DNA of 5,957 bases from Alphaproteobacteria bacterium (lineage in GTDB: Bacteria > Pseudomonadota > Alphaproteobacteria > Caulobacterales > Caulobacteraceae), in NCBI GenBank assembly GCA_028869395.1, contig JAGWSE010000296.1:1-5957 (forward strand). Direction: 5' to 3'. A program made the translations under genes and the position numbers. The notes under the pieces are model-generated. The model did no database searches, was not told the origin of the DNA, and was given only the letters and a program-made list of their open reading frames with translations. This document shows positions 1-5,957 of the stretch, piece by piece; positions within the stretch are counted from its first letter, which is position 1; each line of letters begins with the position of its first letter.

Positions 1-1
1 C

Positions 2-1339
2 GAAGTCCGGCCGGCGGTCGAAGGCATCGTCAACGACATGCTCAACGCCTGGTTCGAGGAACATCCTGCGGAGGCCAAGACCGTCGTCGGCAAGGTGATC
101 CAAGCCGCCGCCGCGCGCGAAGCCGCGCGCAAGGCGCGGGAAATGACGCGCAAAAGCGCGCTCGGGGTCACGTCGCTCCCCGGCAAGCTTGCCGACTGTC
201 AGGAGCGCGATCCGGCCAAATCCGAATTGTTCATTGTCGAGGGCGATTCCGCCGGCGGCAGCGCCAAACAGGGCCGCAACCGCGCATTCCAAGCCGTCTT
301 GCCGCTGCGCGGCAAAATCCTCAACGTCGAGCGCGCACGCATGGACAAGATGCTCTCGTCGGAGCAGGTCGGCACCCTGATCACCGCCCTGGGCGCGGGC
401 ATCGGCCGCGACGACTTCGACATCGAGAAGATCCGCTACCACCGGATCGTGATCATGACCGACGCCGACGTCGACGGCGCGCACATCCGTACGCTGCTGC
501 TGACCTTTTTCTACCGGCAGATGCCGCAGGTGATCGAGCGCGGGTACCTCTATATCGCCCAGCCGCCGCTCTATAAGGCGACGAAGGGCAAGTCGATCCG
601 CTACCTGAAGGACGACAACGAGCTCGAGACCTACCTGATCGACGAAGGCGTCGACGGCGCGACCCTCGACCTTGCCTCGGGCGAGCGCCTGGCCGGCCAG
701 GACCTGCTGCAGCTGGTCACCACCGCCCGCGGCGCCAAGGCCAACGTCGAGCGTCTCGCCGCCCGTGCGCCCGCCTTCGCCATCGAACAGGCGGCGCTGG
801 CCGGCCTGCTGGCCGAAGGCGGCGATCCCGCCGTGGCGGCGGCGCGGCTCGACCTCTACGCCGAGGAAGGCGACGGGAGCTGGTCCGGCGGGCCCGGCGA
901 AAACGGGGGCTTCCTGTTCAGCCGTGTGAAGCGCGGCGTCTCCGAGCGGATCGTCCTCGACGACCTCCTGTTGCACGCCGCCGACGCCCGGCGCCTCGCC
1001 GAACGCTCGGCGGCGTTGGCCAAGACCTTCGACAAGCCCGCCACCTTCACCCGCCGCGACAAGGCCAGCACCGTCCGCGGCCCAATCGACCTGGTGAACG
1101 CGGTGATGGACGGCGGCCGTCGCGGCCTCTCGATCCAGCGCTACAAGGGCCTGGGCGAGATGAACGCCGAACAGCTCTGGGAGACGACTCTGGATGCCGA
1201 CGCGCGCACCCTGCTGCAGGTGAAGGTGAATCACGTCGACGACGCCGACGACATGTTCACCCGCCTGATGGGCGACCTTGTCGAGCCGCGCCGGGAGTTC
1301 ATCCAGGAGAACGCCCTCGACGCCGAGGTGGACGTCTGA
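2..1339 (+). CDS. gyrB: DNA gyrase subunit B, C-terminal part (5' end outside window)
   Basis: GyrB is the ATPase subunit of DNA gyrase, the GyrA2GyrB2 type II topoisomerase that introduces negative supercoils in the cytoplasm. About 445 residues are visible. The frame is open from base 2 (E-V-R-P-A-V-E-G), so the N-terminal GHKL ATPase region is cut off by the window edge rather than truncated in the genome. The TOPRIM domain carries EGDSAGGSAKQGRNR (bases 239-283), with its catalytic Glu, and the Mg-binding DADVDG motif (461-478). The QRYKGLGEMN motif lies at 1136-1165, followed by the MGDLVEPRREFIQ tail. Between TOPRIM and QRYKGLGEMN is an insert of roughly 140 residues, as in alphaproteobacterial GyrB. 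The position equivalent to E. coli Lys447 is Arg (PLRGK), a common natural variant. ParE is the main alternative, but the YKGLGEMN and RREFIQ...NAL features favour GyrB. Confidence 0.97.
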   Translation, partial: EVRPAVEGIVNDMLNAWFEEHPAEAKTVVGKVIQAAAAREAARKAREMTRKSALGVTSLPGKLADCQERDPAKSELFIVEGDSAGGSAKQGRNRAFQAVLPLRGKILNVERARMDKMLSSEQVGTLITALGAGIGRDDFDIEKIRYHRIVIMTDADVDGAHIRTLLLTFFYRQMPQVIERGYLYIAQPPLYKATKGKSIRYLKDDNELETYLIDEGVDGATLDLASGERLAGQDLLQLVTTARGAKANVERLAARAPAFAIEQAALAGLLAEGGDPAVAAARLDLYAEEGDGSWSGGPGENGGFLFSRVKRGVSERIVLDDLLLHAADARRLAERSAALAKTFDKPATFTRRDKASTVRGPIDLVNAVMDGGRRGLSIQRYKGLGEMNAEQLWETTLDADARTLLQVKVNHVDDADDMFTRLMGDLVEPRREFIQENALDAEVDV

Positions 1340-1359
1340 TCGCGCAACCGCAGGTTTGA

Positions 1360-1375
1360 CGCGGCTTTCGCTGCG
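1360..1375 (+). terminator. Possible weak hairpin terminator after gyrB
   Basis: CGCGGC-TTTC-GCTGCG forms a six-pair stem, including one G-U pair, with a four-base loop, starting 21 bases after the gyrB stop. No T-run follows, so intrinsic termination is doubtful. The rest of the 91-base gap to the next gene shows only an isolated TTGACG (1356-1361) without a convincing -10 partner, so a promoter for the next gene cannot be assigned. Confidence 0.22.
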
Positions 1376-1430
1376 CGCGCGGCCACTCTAAGCTCGCGCT
1401 GTCTCGCGCCCGAATACCGGCGCGTTTTCA

Positions 1431-4400
1431 GTGGCGTGGCGGTTGGGGGACGGCGTGGGGACCTGGTTGGTGCTCGGGATGCTGGCGACGGCTTCGGCCG
1501 CGCACGCGCAGAATGCGACGCTGAAGTACGGCCCGCCGCCCGCCTGGGTGGCGCCGCCGCCCGCCTTAGCCGCACGCGCGCCAAGCCCGGGCGAGCCGCT
1601 GCAGGTGCTGCTCTGGGACGAGCAGGCCCGGCTCGAACCCGCCGGCGAGACCACGTTCTATGAGTCCAAGGCCAAGATCCTGACGCCCTCCGGCCTGGAA
1701 CTCGGCAACCTGGCGTTCCTTTGGGATCCGCAGACCGAGAGCCTGACGGTCAATCGCGTGACGCTCACCCGCGGCGGCCGTGTGATCGACGTGCTGGCCG
1801 ACAACAAGTTCACCATCCTGCGCCGCGAGCAGAACCTGGAACAGGCGACCCTCGACGGCTCGCTCACCGCGACTTTGCAGATCAAGGGCCTGCAGGTGGG
1901 CGACGTGCTCGACATCGCGGTGACCCGGACCCACCACGATCCTCTGCTGGCCGGCCATCCGGTTCTGGCGAGCCGGTTGCCCAACGAGGCGGTCGACGGC
2001 GCCGTTAGGCTGCGGGTCACCTGGCCGAAGGGCGAGGCGGTCCGCTGGCGCACCACACCGGACCTCGCGAAGCCGACCCTCTCCGCCGACAGCCTGGTCT
2101 ATCGTTTCGACGGGCTCGGACCCGTCACGCCGACCGACGGGGCGCCCGCGCACTACAACTGGCGCCGTTCGGTCGAGCTCAGCGGCTTTGCGCGCTGGAG
2201 CGACGTCTCGGCCCTCTCGGCGCCGCTCTACGCCGCCGCCGAGAAGCTCGCGCCCGACTCGCCGCTCAAGGCGCAGGCAGACAAGATCCGCGCCGCCACC
2301 GCCGATCCCGCGCAGCGGATGCTGAACGCCCTCGAGCTGGTGCAGAACCAGATCCGCTACGTCTACGTGGGCCTGAACAGCGGCGCCTACCATCCGGCGC
2401 CGGCCGACAAGACGTGGGCCCGGCGGTTCGGCGACTGCAAGGGCAAGACGGTGCTGCTGCTCGCCCTCCTGCACCAGCTCGGGATCCAGGCCGAACCTGT
2501 GCTTGCCAACATCGGCGGCGGCGACGGCGTGGACCAGCAGCTGCCGAGCCTCGGCGCCTTCGACCACGTCCTGGTGCGCGCCAGCGTCGCCGGCAAGACC
2601 TACTGGCTCGACGGCACGCGCATGGGCGACACCCAGCTCGCCGCGCTCGAGATCTATCCCTACGGCTGGGATCTGCCCGTGCGGGCGCACGGCGCCGAGC
2701 TGGAGCACCAGGACCGCCCGGCCCTGTCGCGGGCCAGCGACGACGTGACCATGCAAGTCGACGCCTCCGCCGGGCTGGATGTCCCGGCCAAGGTGCACGT
2801 CGACATGCTGATCCGCGGCGACCTGGCCTATGCGGGCCAGCAGCTGCTGGCCGCGCTGCCGCCGCAGCAAGCCACGCAGGTGCTGAAGGACGACTTCGCC
2901 AAGCAGTACGACTGGCTCCAGGCGAGCAAGGTTGCCTGGAGCTACGATCCGGCGCACCGCACCCTGCTCGAAACGGTGGACGCCGCCGGCAGGATGGACT
3001 GGCAGGCCGACACCGAAGGGCGGCCGATCCACTGGTTCGAGGTGGAGGACGGCCAGTTCGGCCGGCTGAAGCCGATCCGCCGGCCGAAGGAGCAGGACCA
3101 GTCCGCCCCTTATGCGCGGAGCTTCCCGTTCTACAACCGCTGGGCCACGACCGTGACGCTGCCCAAGGGCGTCGACTTCGGGATCGATGCGCCGGACATC
3201 CGAGTGCAGTGGGGCGGCTACGAACTGGAACGCCGCACGCGGATCGTCGGCCGCACGGTGGTGATGTACCGCAGCGGGCGCGGTCTCACGCCGCAGATTT
3301 CGGCCGCCGAGGCGGCGCAGTCGGAGGCGACGCGGCTCGCCTTCCACCCCCGCGCGGTTTTCATTCGCGCCGACGACAAACCCGCGAAGCCCGCCGCCGC
3401 ACCCCTCCTGCCGAGTCCCAAGCCTGAGGACGCCGAGGGCCTGCTGAAGGCGGCCTACATGGCCGTCGCCACGCACGCCGCCGACCAGGCGCTGGCCTAC
3501 GCCGACCAGGCGCTCGCCGCCAGGCCCGGCTGGGATAAGGCCCTGACGCTGCGGGCCGCTTTGCTGGCCACCGAAGGCCGGTACGCCCAGGCCGCCGACG
3601 CCTACGCCGCCGCCCTCGCGGCCTCCAGGCCGGCCCCCGAGCGGCTGATGCTCGCCCGGGTGGAGGTTCTTCAGGCCGGGGGGCAGAGCGACGAGGCGCT
3701 GCGCCAGGTCGCGCAGGTGCTCGCCGCCTACCCGAAGAGCGCAGCCGGCTATGTCCAGCGGGGGCAGCTCTATCTCGCCGCGCACGAGACCGGCAAGGCG
3801 CTCGCCGACGCCGAGACCGCCCACGAGCTGGCGCCCGGCGACAGCCTGCCCCTGCGCCTGCGCGCCGCCATCTTCTGGGACATGGGCCGCAAGGCCGACG
3901 CGCTCGCCGCCGACCGCGCCGCGGTGGCCGCCCAGCCGGACCTGCCTCTGAACCTCACCGCCTACGCAGACGCCCTCGATCGCGCCGGTCGGACCGCCGA
4001 CGCCCGTGACGCGATGCATGAGGCGCTTCTGATGGACCCGCTCAACCTCGAAACCCTTTCGCGCGCGGCGTTCCTGGACAGCCGCCATCACGACTACGAC
4101 GCCGCGATCGGACGTCTCGACGCGGCGCTGGCCCTCGCGCCCGGGCAGCCGATGCTGCTCAACGAGCGCTGCTGGACCCGCGCCCTGGCCGACAAGGACC
4201 TGCCCGCGGCGGCCAAGGATTGCGACGCGGCGATCGCGCTTCGCAAGGACTACGCCGAGGCGATGGACAGCCGCGCCTTCGTGAGCTTCCGGGAGGGCAG
4301 GTACGCCGACGCCGTCGCGCGCTACACGCGGGTGCTGGCGCTGAAGCCCGACCTGGCGCCATCGCTGTTCGCGCGCGGCCTCGCCCGGCTACGGAGCGGC

Positions 4401-4493
4401 GATATCGCCGGCGGCCGCGCCGACCTGGCCGCGGCCACGAAGCTCGATCCGAAGGCCGGCGACATCTACGCCGAGGTGGGCCTGCATCCCTGA
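1431..4493 (+). CDS. Exported DUF3857 / transglutaminase-like / TPR repeat protein
   Basis: The protein has 1020 residues. The N-terminus resembles a Sec signal peptide: Arg4, a hydrophobic stretch at about 13-24, and an AHA|Q cleavage site near residue 26, so it probably acts in the periplasm. A DUF3857 domain spans about 75-250. A transglutaminase-like domain at about 290-400 keeps the full papain-like triad: Cys336 (FGDCKGKT), His379 (FDHVLV) and Asp394 (YWLDGT). A beta-rich region (about 430-640) and a Pro/Ala linker (about 647-665) lead to roughly ten TPR-like helical pairs from about 665 to 1016, which are likely protein-binding. The substrate is unknown; family members may cleave or crosslink peptides. 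The start is uncertain: GTG 1431 gives the better signal peptide but has no clear ribosome binding site, whereas GTG 1455 is preceded by GGGGGA (1445-1450) but lacks the positive N-region. The frame is open back to a TAA at 1389. It ends 8 bases from the convergent regulator gene. Confidence 0.9.
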   Translation: MAWRLGDGVGTWLVLGMLATASAAHAQNATLKYGPPPAWVAPPPALAARAPSPGEPLQVLLWDEQARLEPAGETTFYESKAKILTPSGLELGNLAFLWDPQTESLTVNRVTLTRGGRVIDVLADNKFTILRREQNLEQATLDGSLTATLQIKGLQVGDVLDIAVTRTHHDPLLAGHPVLASRLPNEAVDGAVRLRVTWPKGEAVRWRTTPDLAKPTLSADSLVYRFDGLGPVTPTDGAPAHYNWRRSVELSGFARWSDVSALSAPLYAAAEKLAPDSPLKAQADKIRAATADPAQRMLNALELVQNQIRYVYVGLNSGAYHPAPADKTWARRFGDCKGKTVLLLALLHQLGIQAEPVLANIGGGDGVDQQLPSLGAFDHVLVRASVAGKTYWLDGTRMGDTQLAALEIYPYGWDLPVRAHGAELEHQDRPALSRASDDVTMQVDASAGLDVPAKVHVDMLIRGDLAYAGQQLLAALPPQQATQVLKDDFAKQYDWLQASKVAWSYDPAHRTLLETVDAAGRMDWQADTEGRPIHWFEVEDGQFGRLKPIRRPKEQDQSAPYARSFPFYNRWATTVTLPKGVDFGIDAPDIRVQWGGYELERRTRIVGRTVVMYRSGRGLTPQISAAEAAQSEATRLAFHPRAVFIRADDKPAKPAAAPLLPSPKPEDAEGLLKAAYMAVATHAADQALAYADQALAARPGWDKALTLRAALLATEGRYAQAADAYAAALAASRPAPERLMLARVEVLQAGGQSDEALRQVAQVLAAYPKSAAGYVQRGQLYLAAHETGKALADAETAHELAPGDSLPLRLRAAIFWDMGRKADALAADRAAVAAQPDLPLNLTAYADALDRAGRTADARDAMHEALLMDPLNLETLSRAAFLDSRHHDYDAAIGRLDAALALAPGQPMLLNERCWTRALADKDLPAAAKDCDAAIALRKDYAEAMDSRAFVSFREGRYADAVARYTRVLALKPDLAPSLFARGLARLRSGDIAGGRADLAAATKLDPKAGDIYAEVGLHP

Positions 4494-4501
4494 AGGACGC
4501 C

Positions 4502-4807
4502 CTACTCGGCGGCCCGAGAGTCAGCCCCGCCGACCAGCGCCCTCAGCGCCGCCGCGTGCCCGGCGAAGGCCTTTCGCCCGGCGCTGGTCAGCGCCAGCCA
4601 GGTACGCTGGCGCCCGTCGGACGTGGCTTTGCGGACCGCCACGTAGCCCGCTTCCTCCAGCGTCTTGACGTGCTTGGACAGAACGCTCTCCGACACATCC
4701 AGCATCTCGCGCAAGGTGGCGAAATCCATGGTCTCGACCGCCGCCAGGCGCGCGCAGATCTGTAGGCGCGGCGGCGGATGGATCACCGGGTCGAACTCGG
4801 CCTTCAT
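4502..4807 (-). CDS. Winged-helix transcriptional regulator, MarR-like (HTH_34 type)
   Basis: This is a 101-residue DNA-binding protein, essentially a single winged-helix domain. The FDPVIHPPPRLQICARLAAV opening (residues 5-24) is typical of the HTH_34 group. A helix-turn-helix follows, with helix 2 at about 28-37 (DFATLREMLD) and recognition helix at about 39-53 (SESVLSKHVKTLEEA). The wing is at about 55-75 (YVAVRK...DGRQRTWLALT), and an SAGRKAF helix at about 75-90 probably serves dimerisation. No ligand or metal domain is visible. The ATG overlaps the stop of the upstream membrane-protein gene by one base (TGATG), and there is no good Shine-Dalgarno of its own, so translation is probably coupled to that gene. 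The pairing suggests they work together. It is the natural candidate to bind the inverted repeats upstream of the operon. The family assignment is firm; targets and signal are inferred. Confidence 0.9.
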   Translation of the reverse strand: MKAEFDPVIHPPPRLQICARLAAVETMDFATLREMLDVSESVLSKHVKTLEEAGYVAVRKATSDGRQRTWLALTSAGRKAFAGHAAALRALVGGADSRAAE

Positions 4808-5256
4808 CAGGCCACGCCCAGATCGCGCCGGTAGGCCTTCTCCCAGAGGTGGCAGTGCACCCGAGCCAGCGCCGCGATGAGGACGCCGCCCGCGATGCAG
4901 GCGCCTCTGACCCCCAGCTCGTGGTCGATGTAGTAGGAGCCGATGAAGACCACCGCGTAGACCACAGCTGACCCGACCGCCACCCAGCGCGTCCGCCCGG
5001 CCCGATAGCCCGGGATCCAGACGCCCGCCTTGCGCTTGTACGCCCTCACCAGGAAAGCCAGGGCAACGAAGAAAACGGCTTCATAGGCGAACACGTAGGT
5101 GAGCGGTAATTCCTGGACCGCCGCCAGGCCGCCCAGCATCAGGCTCAGAGACCAGCTGTACCAGCCCGGCGCCCTGACCCGGTCGGCCATCTCGCGGTTC
5201 GCCGCGGCGATCTGGTTGAGAGCCTCGAGGCTCTCGGTCTGCGAAATCGGGGACAT
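4807..5256 (-). CDS. Small four-helix inner-membrane protein of unknown function
   Basis: The protein has 149 residues. A polar N-terminal helix (about 6-28, SQTESLEALNQIAAANREMA) precedes four hydrophobic segments at about 33-48, 53-71, 91-108 and 115-133. Basic loops (RAYKRK at 71-76, RAGRTR at 85-90) and a basic C-terminus (WEKAYRRD) suggest that both ends face the cytoplasm. A VHCHLWE stretch lies just after the last helix; a metal site there would be speculation. I chose ATG 5256 because GAGGAG lies 6 bases upstream. A longer reading from GTG 5415 would translate the promoter and operator region and is rejected. It is the first gene of a two-gene operon with the winged-helix regulator. 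Small membrane proteins commonly accompany HTH_34 regulators, but the role is unknown: it could be the regulated target or a partner controlling the regulator. Confidence 0.85.
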   Translation of the reverse strand: MSPISQTESLEALNQIAAANREMADRVRAPGWYSWSLSLMLGGLAAVQELPLTYVFAYEAVFFVALAFLVRAYKRKAGVWIPGYRAGRTRWVAVGSAVVYAVVFIGSYYIDHELGVRGACIAGGVLIAALARVHCHLWEKAYRRDLGVA

Positions 5257-5262
5257 GACGCT

Positions 5263-5268
5263 CTCCTC
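5263..5268 (-). promoter_or_regulatory. Ribosome binding site that sets the membrane-protein start
   Basis: On the minus strand GAGGAG lies 6 bases before ATG 5256. It is the strongest Shine-Dalgarno in the control region and argues for this start over the upstream in-frame GTG 5415. Confidence 0.8.
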
Positions 5269-5335
5269 ACTTTCCGGTGCGGAAAGTATCGTCACTTTCC
5301 ACATCGTCAAGTGAAAACTTTCCAACTCGGAAAGC
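5269..5335. promoter_or_regulatory. Array of three tandem 19-bp inverted-repeat operators
   Basis: Three copies of ACTTTCC-N5-GGAAAGT are arranged head to tail. Site 1 (5269-5287) is perfect, ACTTTCC-GGTGC-GGAAAGT. Site 2 (5294-5312) has a perfect left arm and a right arm GTCAAGT, which matches 5 of 7 positions. Site 3 (5317-5335) is ACTTTCC-AACTC-GGAAAGC, matching 6 of 7 in the right arm. Their starts are 25 and 23 bp apart, a little over two helical turns. The dyad symmetry suits a dimeric winged-helix protein. The array overlaps the predicted promoter of the membrane protein/regulator operon, so autorepression is the likely role. The repeats are seen directly; which protein binds them is inferred. 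Confidence 0.82.
5283..5310 (-). promoter_or_regulatory. Predicted sigma-70-type promoter of the membrane protein/regulator operon
   Basis: On the minus strand a TTGACG -35 (5310-5305) is separated by 16 bases from a TACTTT -10 (5288-5283). The -35 matches consensus at 5 of 6 positions and the -10 at 3 of 6, including its first TA and last T. Transcription would begin near 5276, leaving a leader of about 20 bases that still contains the GAGGAG. The -35 lies in the right arm of operator 2 and the -10 in the right arm of operator 1, so a bound repressor would block polymerase. Confidence 0.55.
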
Positions 5336-5339
5336 GCGG

Positions 5340-5345
5340 TATTAT
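5340..5345 (+). promoter_or_regulatory. Possible -10 element for the divergent + strand gene
   Basis: TATTAT matches the TATAAT consensus at 5 of 6 positions, 70 bases before ATG 5416. No good -35 stands 16-18 bases upstream; that position falls in the left arm of operator 3 (around 5317-5323). If real, operator 3 would cover this promoter as well. It could also be chance in an AT-rich patch. Confidence 0.3.
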
Positions 5346-5381
5346 GTAGCAAACACACCAAGACCCGCGCGCCCGTCACTG

Positions 5382-5401
5382 GATACGATGCATTGCGTAT
5401 C
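5382..5401. repeat. Short inverted repeat upstream of the + strand gene
   Basis: GATACG (5382-5387) and CGTATC (5396-5401) are perfect 6-bp arms around an 8-base spacer that itself contains the palindrome ATGCAT. It ends 14 bases before ATG 5416. It could be a second operator or an RNA hairpin near the start codon. It does not resemble the ACTTTCC operators. Confidence 0.4.
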
Positions 5402-5415
5402 GGATCGGGTGACAC

Positions 5416-5892
5416 ATGGAACGCACCGAGAACTCACAAAAGGCGCCCCTTGCTAAAAGGCAGAAGCCTGAGCGCCCCAACACCGTCTCAGGCCTCAAGC
5501 GCAAGCACGCGGAGATCGCGGGCCTGATCGAGGCCAAGCTGCGCGAGGTGGACGGCCTGGTGGCCGATCTGGACGCGGTGGAGCATACGATCCGGCTGTT
5601 CGATCCTGAGGCTATCCTGCCCCGTCCCAAGGCCGTGGCGAGCCCCATGCGTGCCGGGAAGGGCGGAACGCAACGAGCGGTCCTGCGGGCGCTGAGAACC
5701 GCGACGGCGCCGCTCACCAGCGACGACATCGCCCGGTTCGTGATCGCGGCCCGCAACCTGCCCGACGACGCCAAGACTCGCGACCTGATCCGCAGGCGCG
5801 TGGGCGTGACGCTGGCGAAGCTGAAGGCGCGGGGCGTCATTCAGGAAGTCCCGCACACCGGGGTCCACAAGGGATGGAAGCTTAACCGTTAA
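5416..5892 (+). CDS. Hypothetical protein with coiled coil and possible winged-helix C-terminus
   Basis: The protein has 158 residues. It opens with a polar, basic, probably disordered segment (1-24). A heptad-like helix at about 25-60 (LKRKHAEIAGLIEAKLREVD...LDAVEHTIRLF) probably forms a coiled coil. A Pro/Gly/basic linker follows (about 64-85). The C-terminal region (about 85-157) resembles a helix-turn-helix: RAVLRALRTATAPLTSDDIARFVI, then a helix RRRVGVTLAKLKARGVIQEV and a possible wing ending GWKLNR. The LKRK...I...LFDP pattern recalls small uncharacterised proteins common in alphaproteobacteria; I know no function. ATG 5416 has only a weak ribosome binding site (GGGTG, 5407-5411). There is no signal peptide or membrane segment, so it is cytoplasmic and may bind DNA. 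It is divergent from the membrane protein/regulator operon and may share its operators. Confidence 0.8.
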   Translation: MERTENSQKAPLAKRQKPERPNTVSGLKRKHAEIAGLIEAKLREVDGLVADLDAVEHTIRLFDPEAILPRPKAVASPMRAGKGGTQRAVLRALRTATAPLTSDDIARFVIAARNLPDDAKTRDLIRRRVGVTLAKLKARGVIQEVPHTGVHKGWKLNR

Positions 5893-5937
5893 CCAGCTTG
5901 AAAGGCTTGGCCAATCCGGCCAGAGTCCAATGTGGTG

Positions 5938-5952
5938 CGCGAACGATTCGCG
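5938..5952. repeat. Perfect short hairpin at the window's right edge
   Basis: CGCGAA-CGA-TTCGCG has six perfect pairs and a three-base loop, 46 bases after the stop of the preceding gene. A weaker stem, TGGCC-AATCC-GGCCA, lies at 5908-5922. Neither is followed by a T-run in the visible sequence, so a terminator call is not justified. The rest of the 65-base tail shows no gene. Confidence 0.35.
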
Positions 5953-5957
5953 GGACC

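Noticed and set aside
1356..1361. TTGACG as a -35 for the DUF3857/TPR gene
   Set aside because: No acceptable -10 lies at 15-19 bases; the nearest candidate (CTCTAA, 1386-1391) is 24 bases away.
2414..3427. 337-residue + strand open frame inside the DUF3857/TPR gene
   Set aside because: It is an Arg/Ala/Gly-rich frame-shifted reading of the real gene with no family resemblance.
1566..4091. 841-residue open frame on the minus strand opposite the DUF3857/TPR gene
   Set aside because: The + strand frame has recognisable domains, a signal peptide and a catalytic triad. The antisense translation is low-complexity, rich in Gly, Arg, Val and Leu, with no recognisable motif. Such frames are expected opposite GC-biased codons.
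4220..4765. 181-residue + strand open frame running across the convergent gene ends
   Set aside because: It overlaps the TPR gene and runs antisense to the winged-helix gene; its composition is Arg/Gly/Pro-rich shadow sequence.
5269..5335. The ACTTTCC repeats read as a small CRISPR-like array
   Set aside because: The units are 19-bp dyads with gaps of only 4-6 bases, far too short for spacers, and they lie on a promoter.
4807..5415. Longer 202-residue version of the membrane protein starting at GTG 5415
   Set aside because: The extra 53 residues would be encoded by the promoter and operator array, and ATG 5256 has a strong GAGGAG at the right distance.
5376..5840. Minus-strand open frames opposite the 158-residue protein
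   Set aside because: They have no recognisable domain, no ribosome binding site and a Ser/Arg-rich shadow composition, whereas the + frame has coiled-coil and helix-turn-helix patterns.

Overview
The window looks like chromosomal DNA from a high-GC alphaproteobacterium. The C-terminal half of GyrB has the alphaproteobacterial form, with a long insert before the QRYKGLGEMN motif and an MGDLVEPRREFIQ...NAL ending. All long genes show strong GC bias at third codon positions. Caulobacterales (Caulobacter/Phenylobacterium-like) is my best guess; this is inferred from family resemblance and no search was run.

Layout: (1) Bases 2-1339, + strand: the 3' part of gyrB, with the ATPase half lying outside the window. 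(2) Bases 1431-4493, + strand: a large exported protein with a DUF3857 domain, a transglutaminase-like domain with an intact Cys-His-Asp triad, and a long C-terminal TPR array. (3) Bases 5256-4502, - strand: a two-gene operon encoding a small four-helix membrane protein and, overlapping it by one base (TGATG), a winged-helix regulator of the MarR-like HTH_34 type. It converges on the TPR gene with only 8 bases between the two stop codons. (4) Bases 5257-5415: a divergent control region, more AT-rich than its surroundings. (5) Bases 5416-5892, + strand: a 158-residue protein of unknown function with a basic N-terminus, a predicted coiled coil and a possible winged-helix end. The last 65 bases hold only small hairpins.

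The most notable element is the control region. Three tandem 19-bp inverted repeats of identical geometry (ACTTTCC-N5-GGAAAGT) start at 5269, 5294 and 5317. Repeats 1 and 2 lie on the predicted -10 and -35 of the membrane protein/regulator operon, and repeat 3 abuts a possible -10 for the divergent gene. The simplest reading is that the winged-helix protein represses its own operon here and may also control the divergent gene. The gyrB and DUF3857 genes appear ordinary, and there is no sign of an insertion sequence, CRISPR array, tRNA or rRNA.
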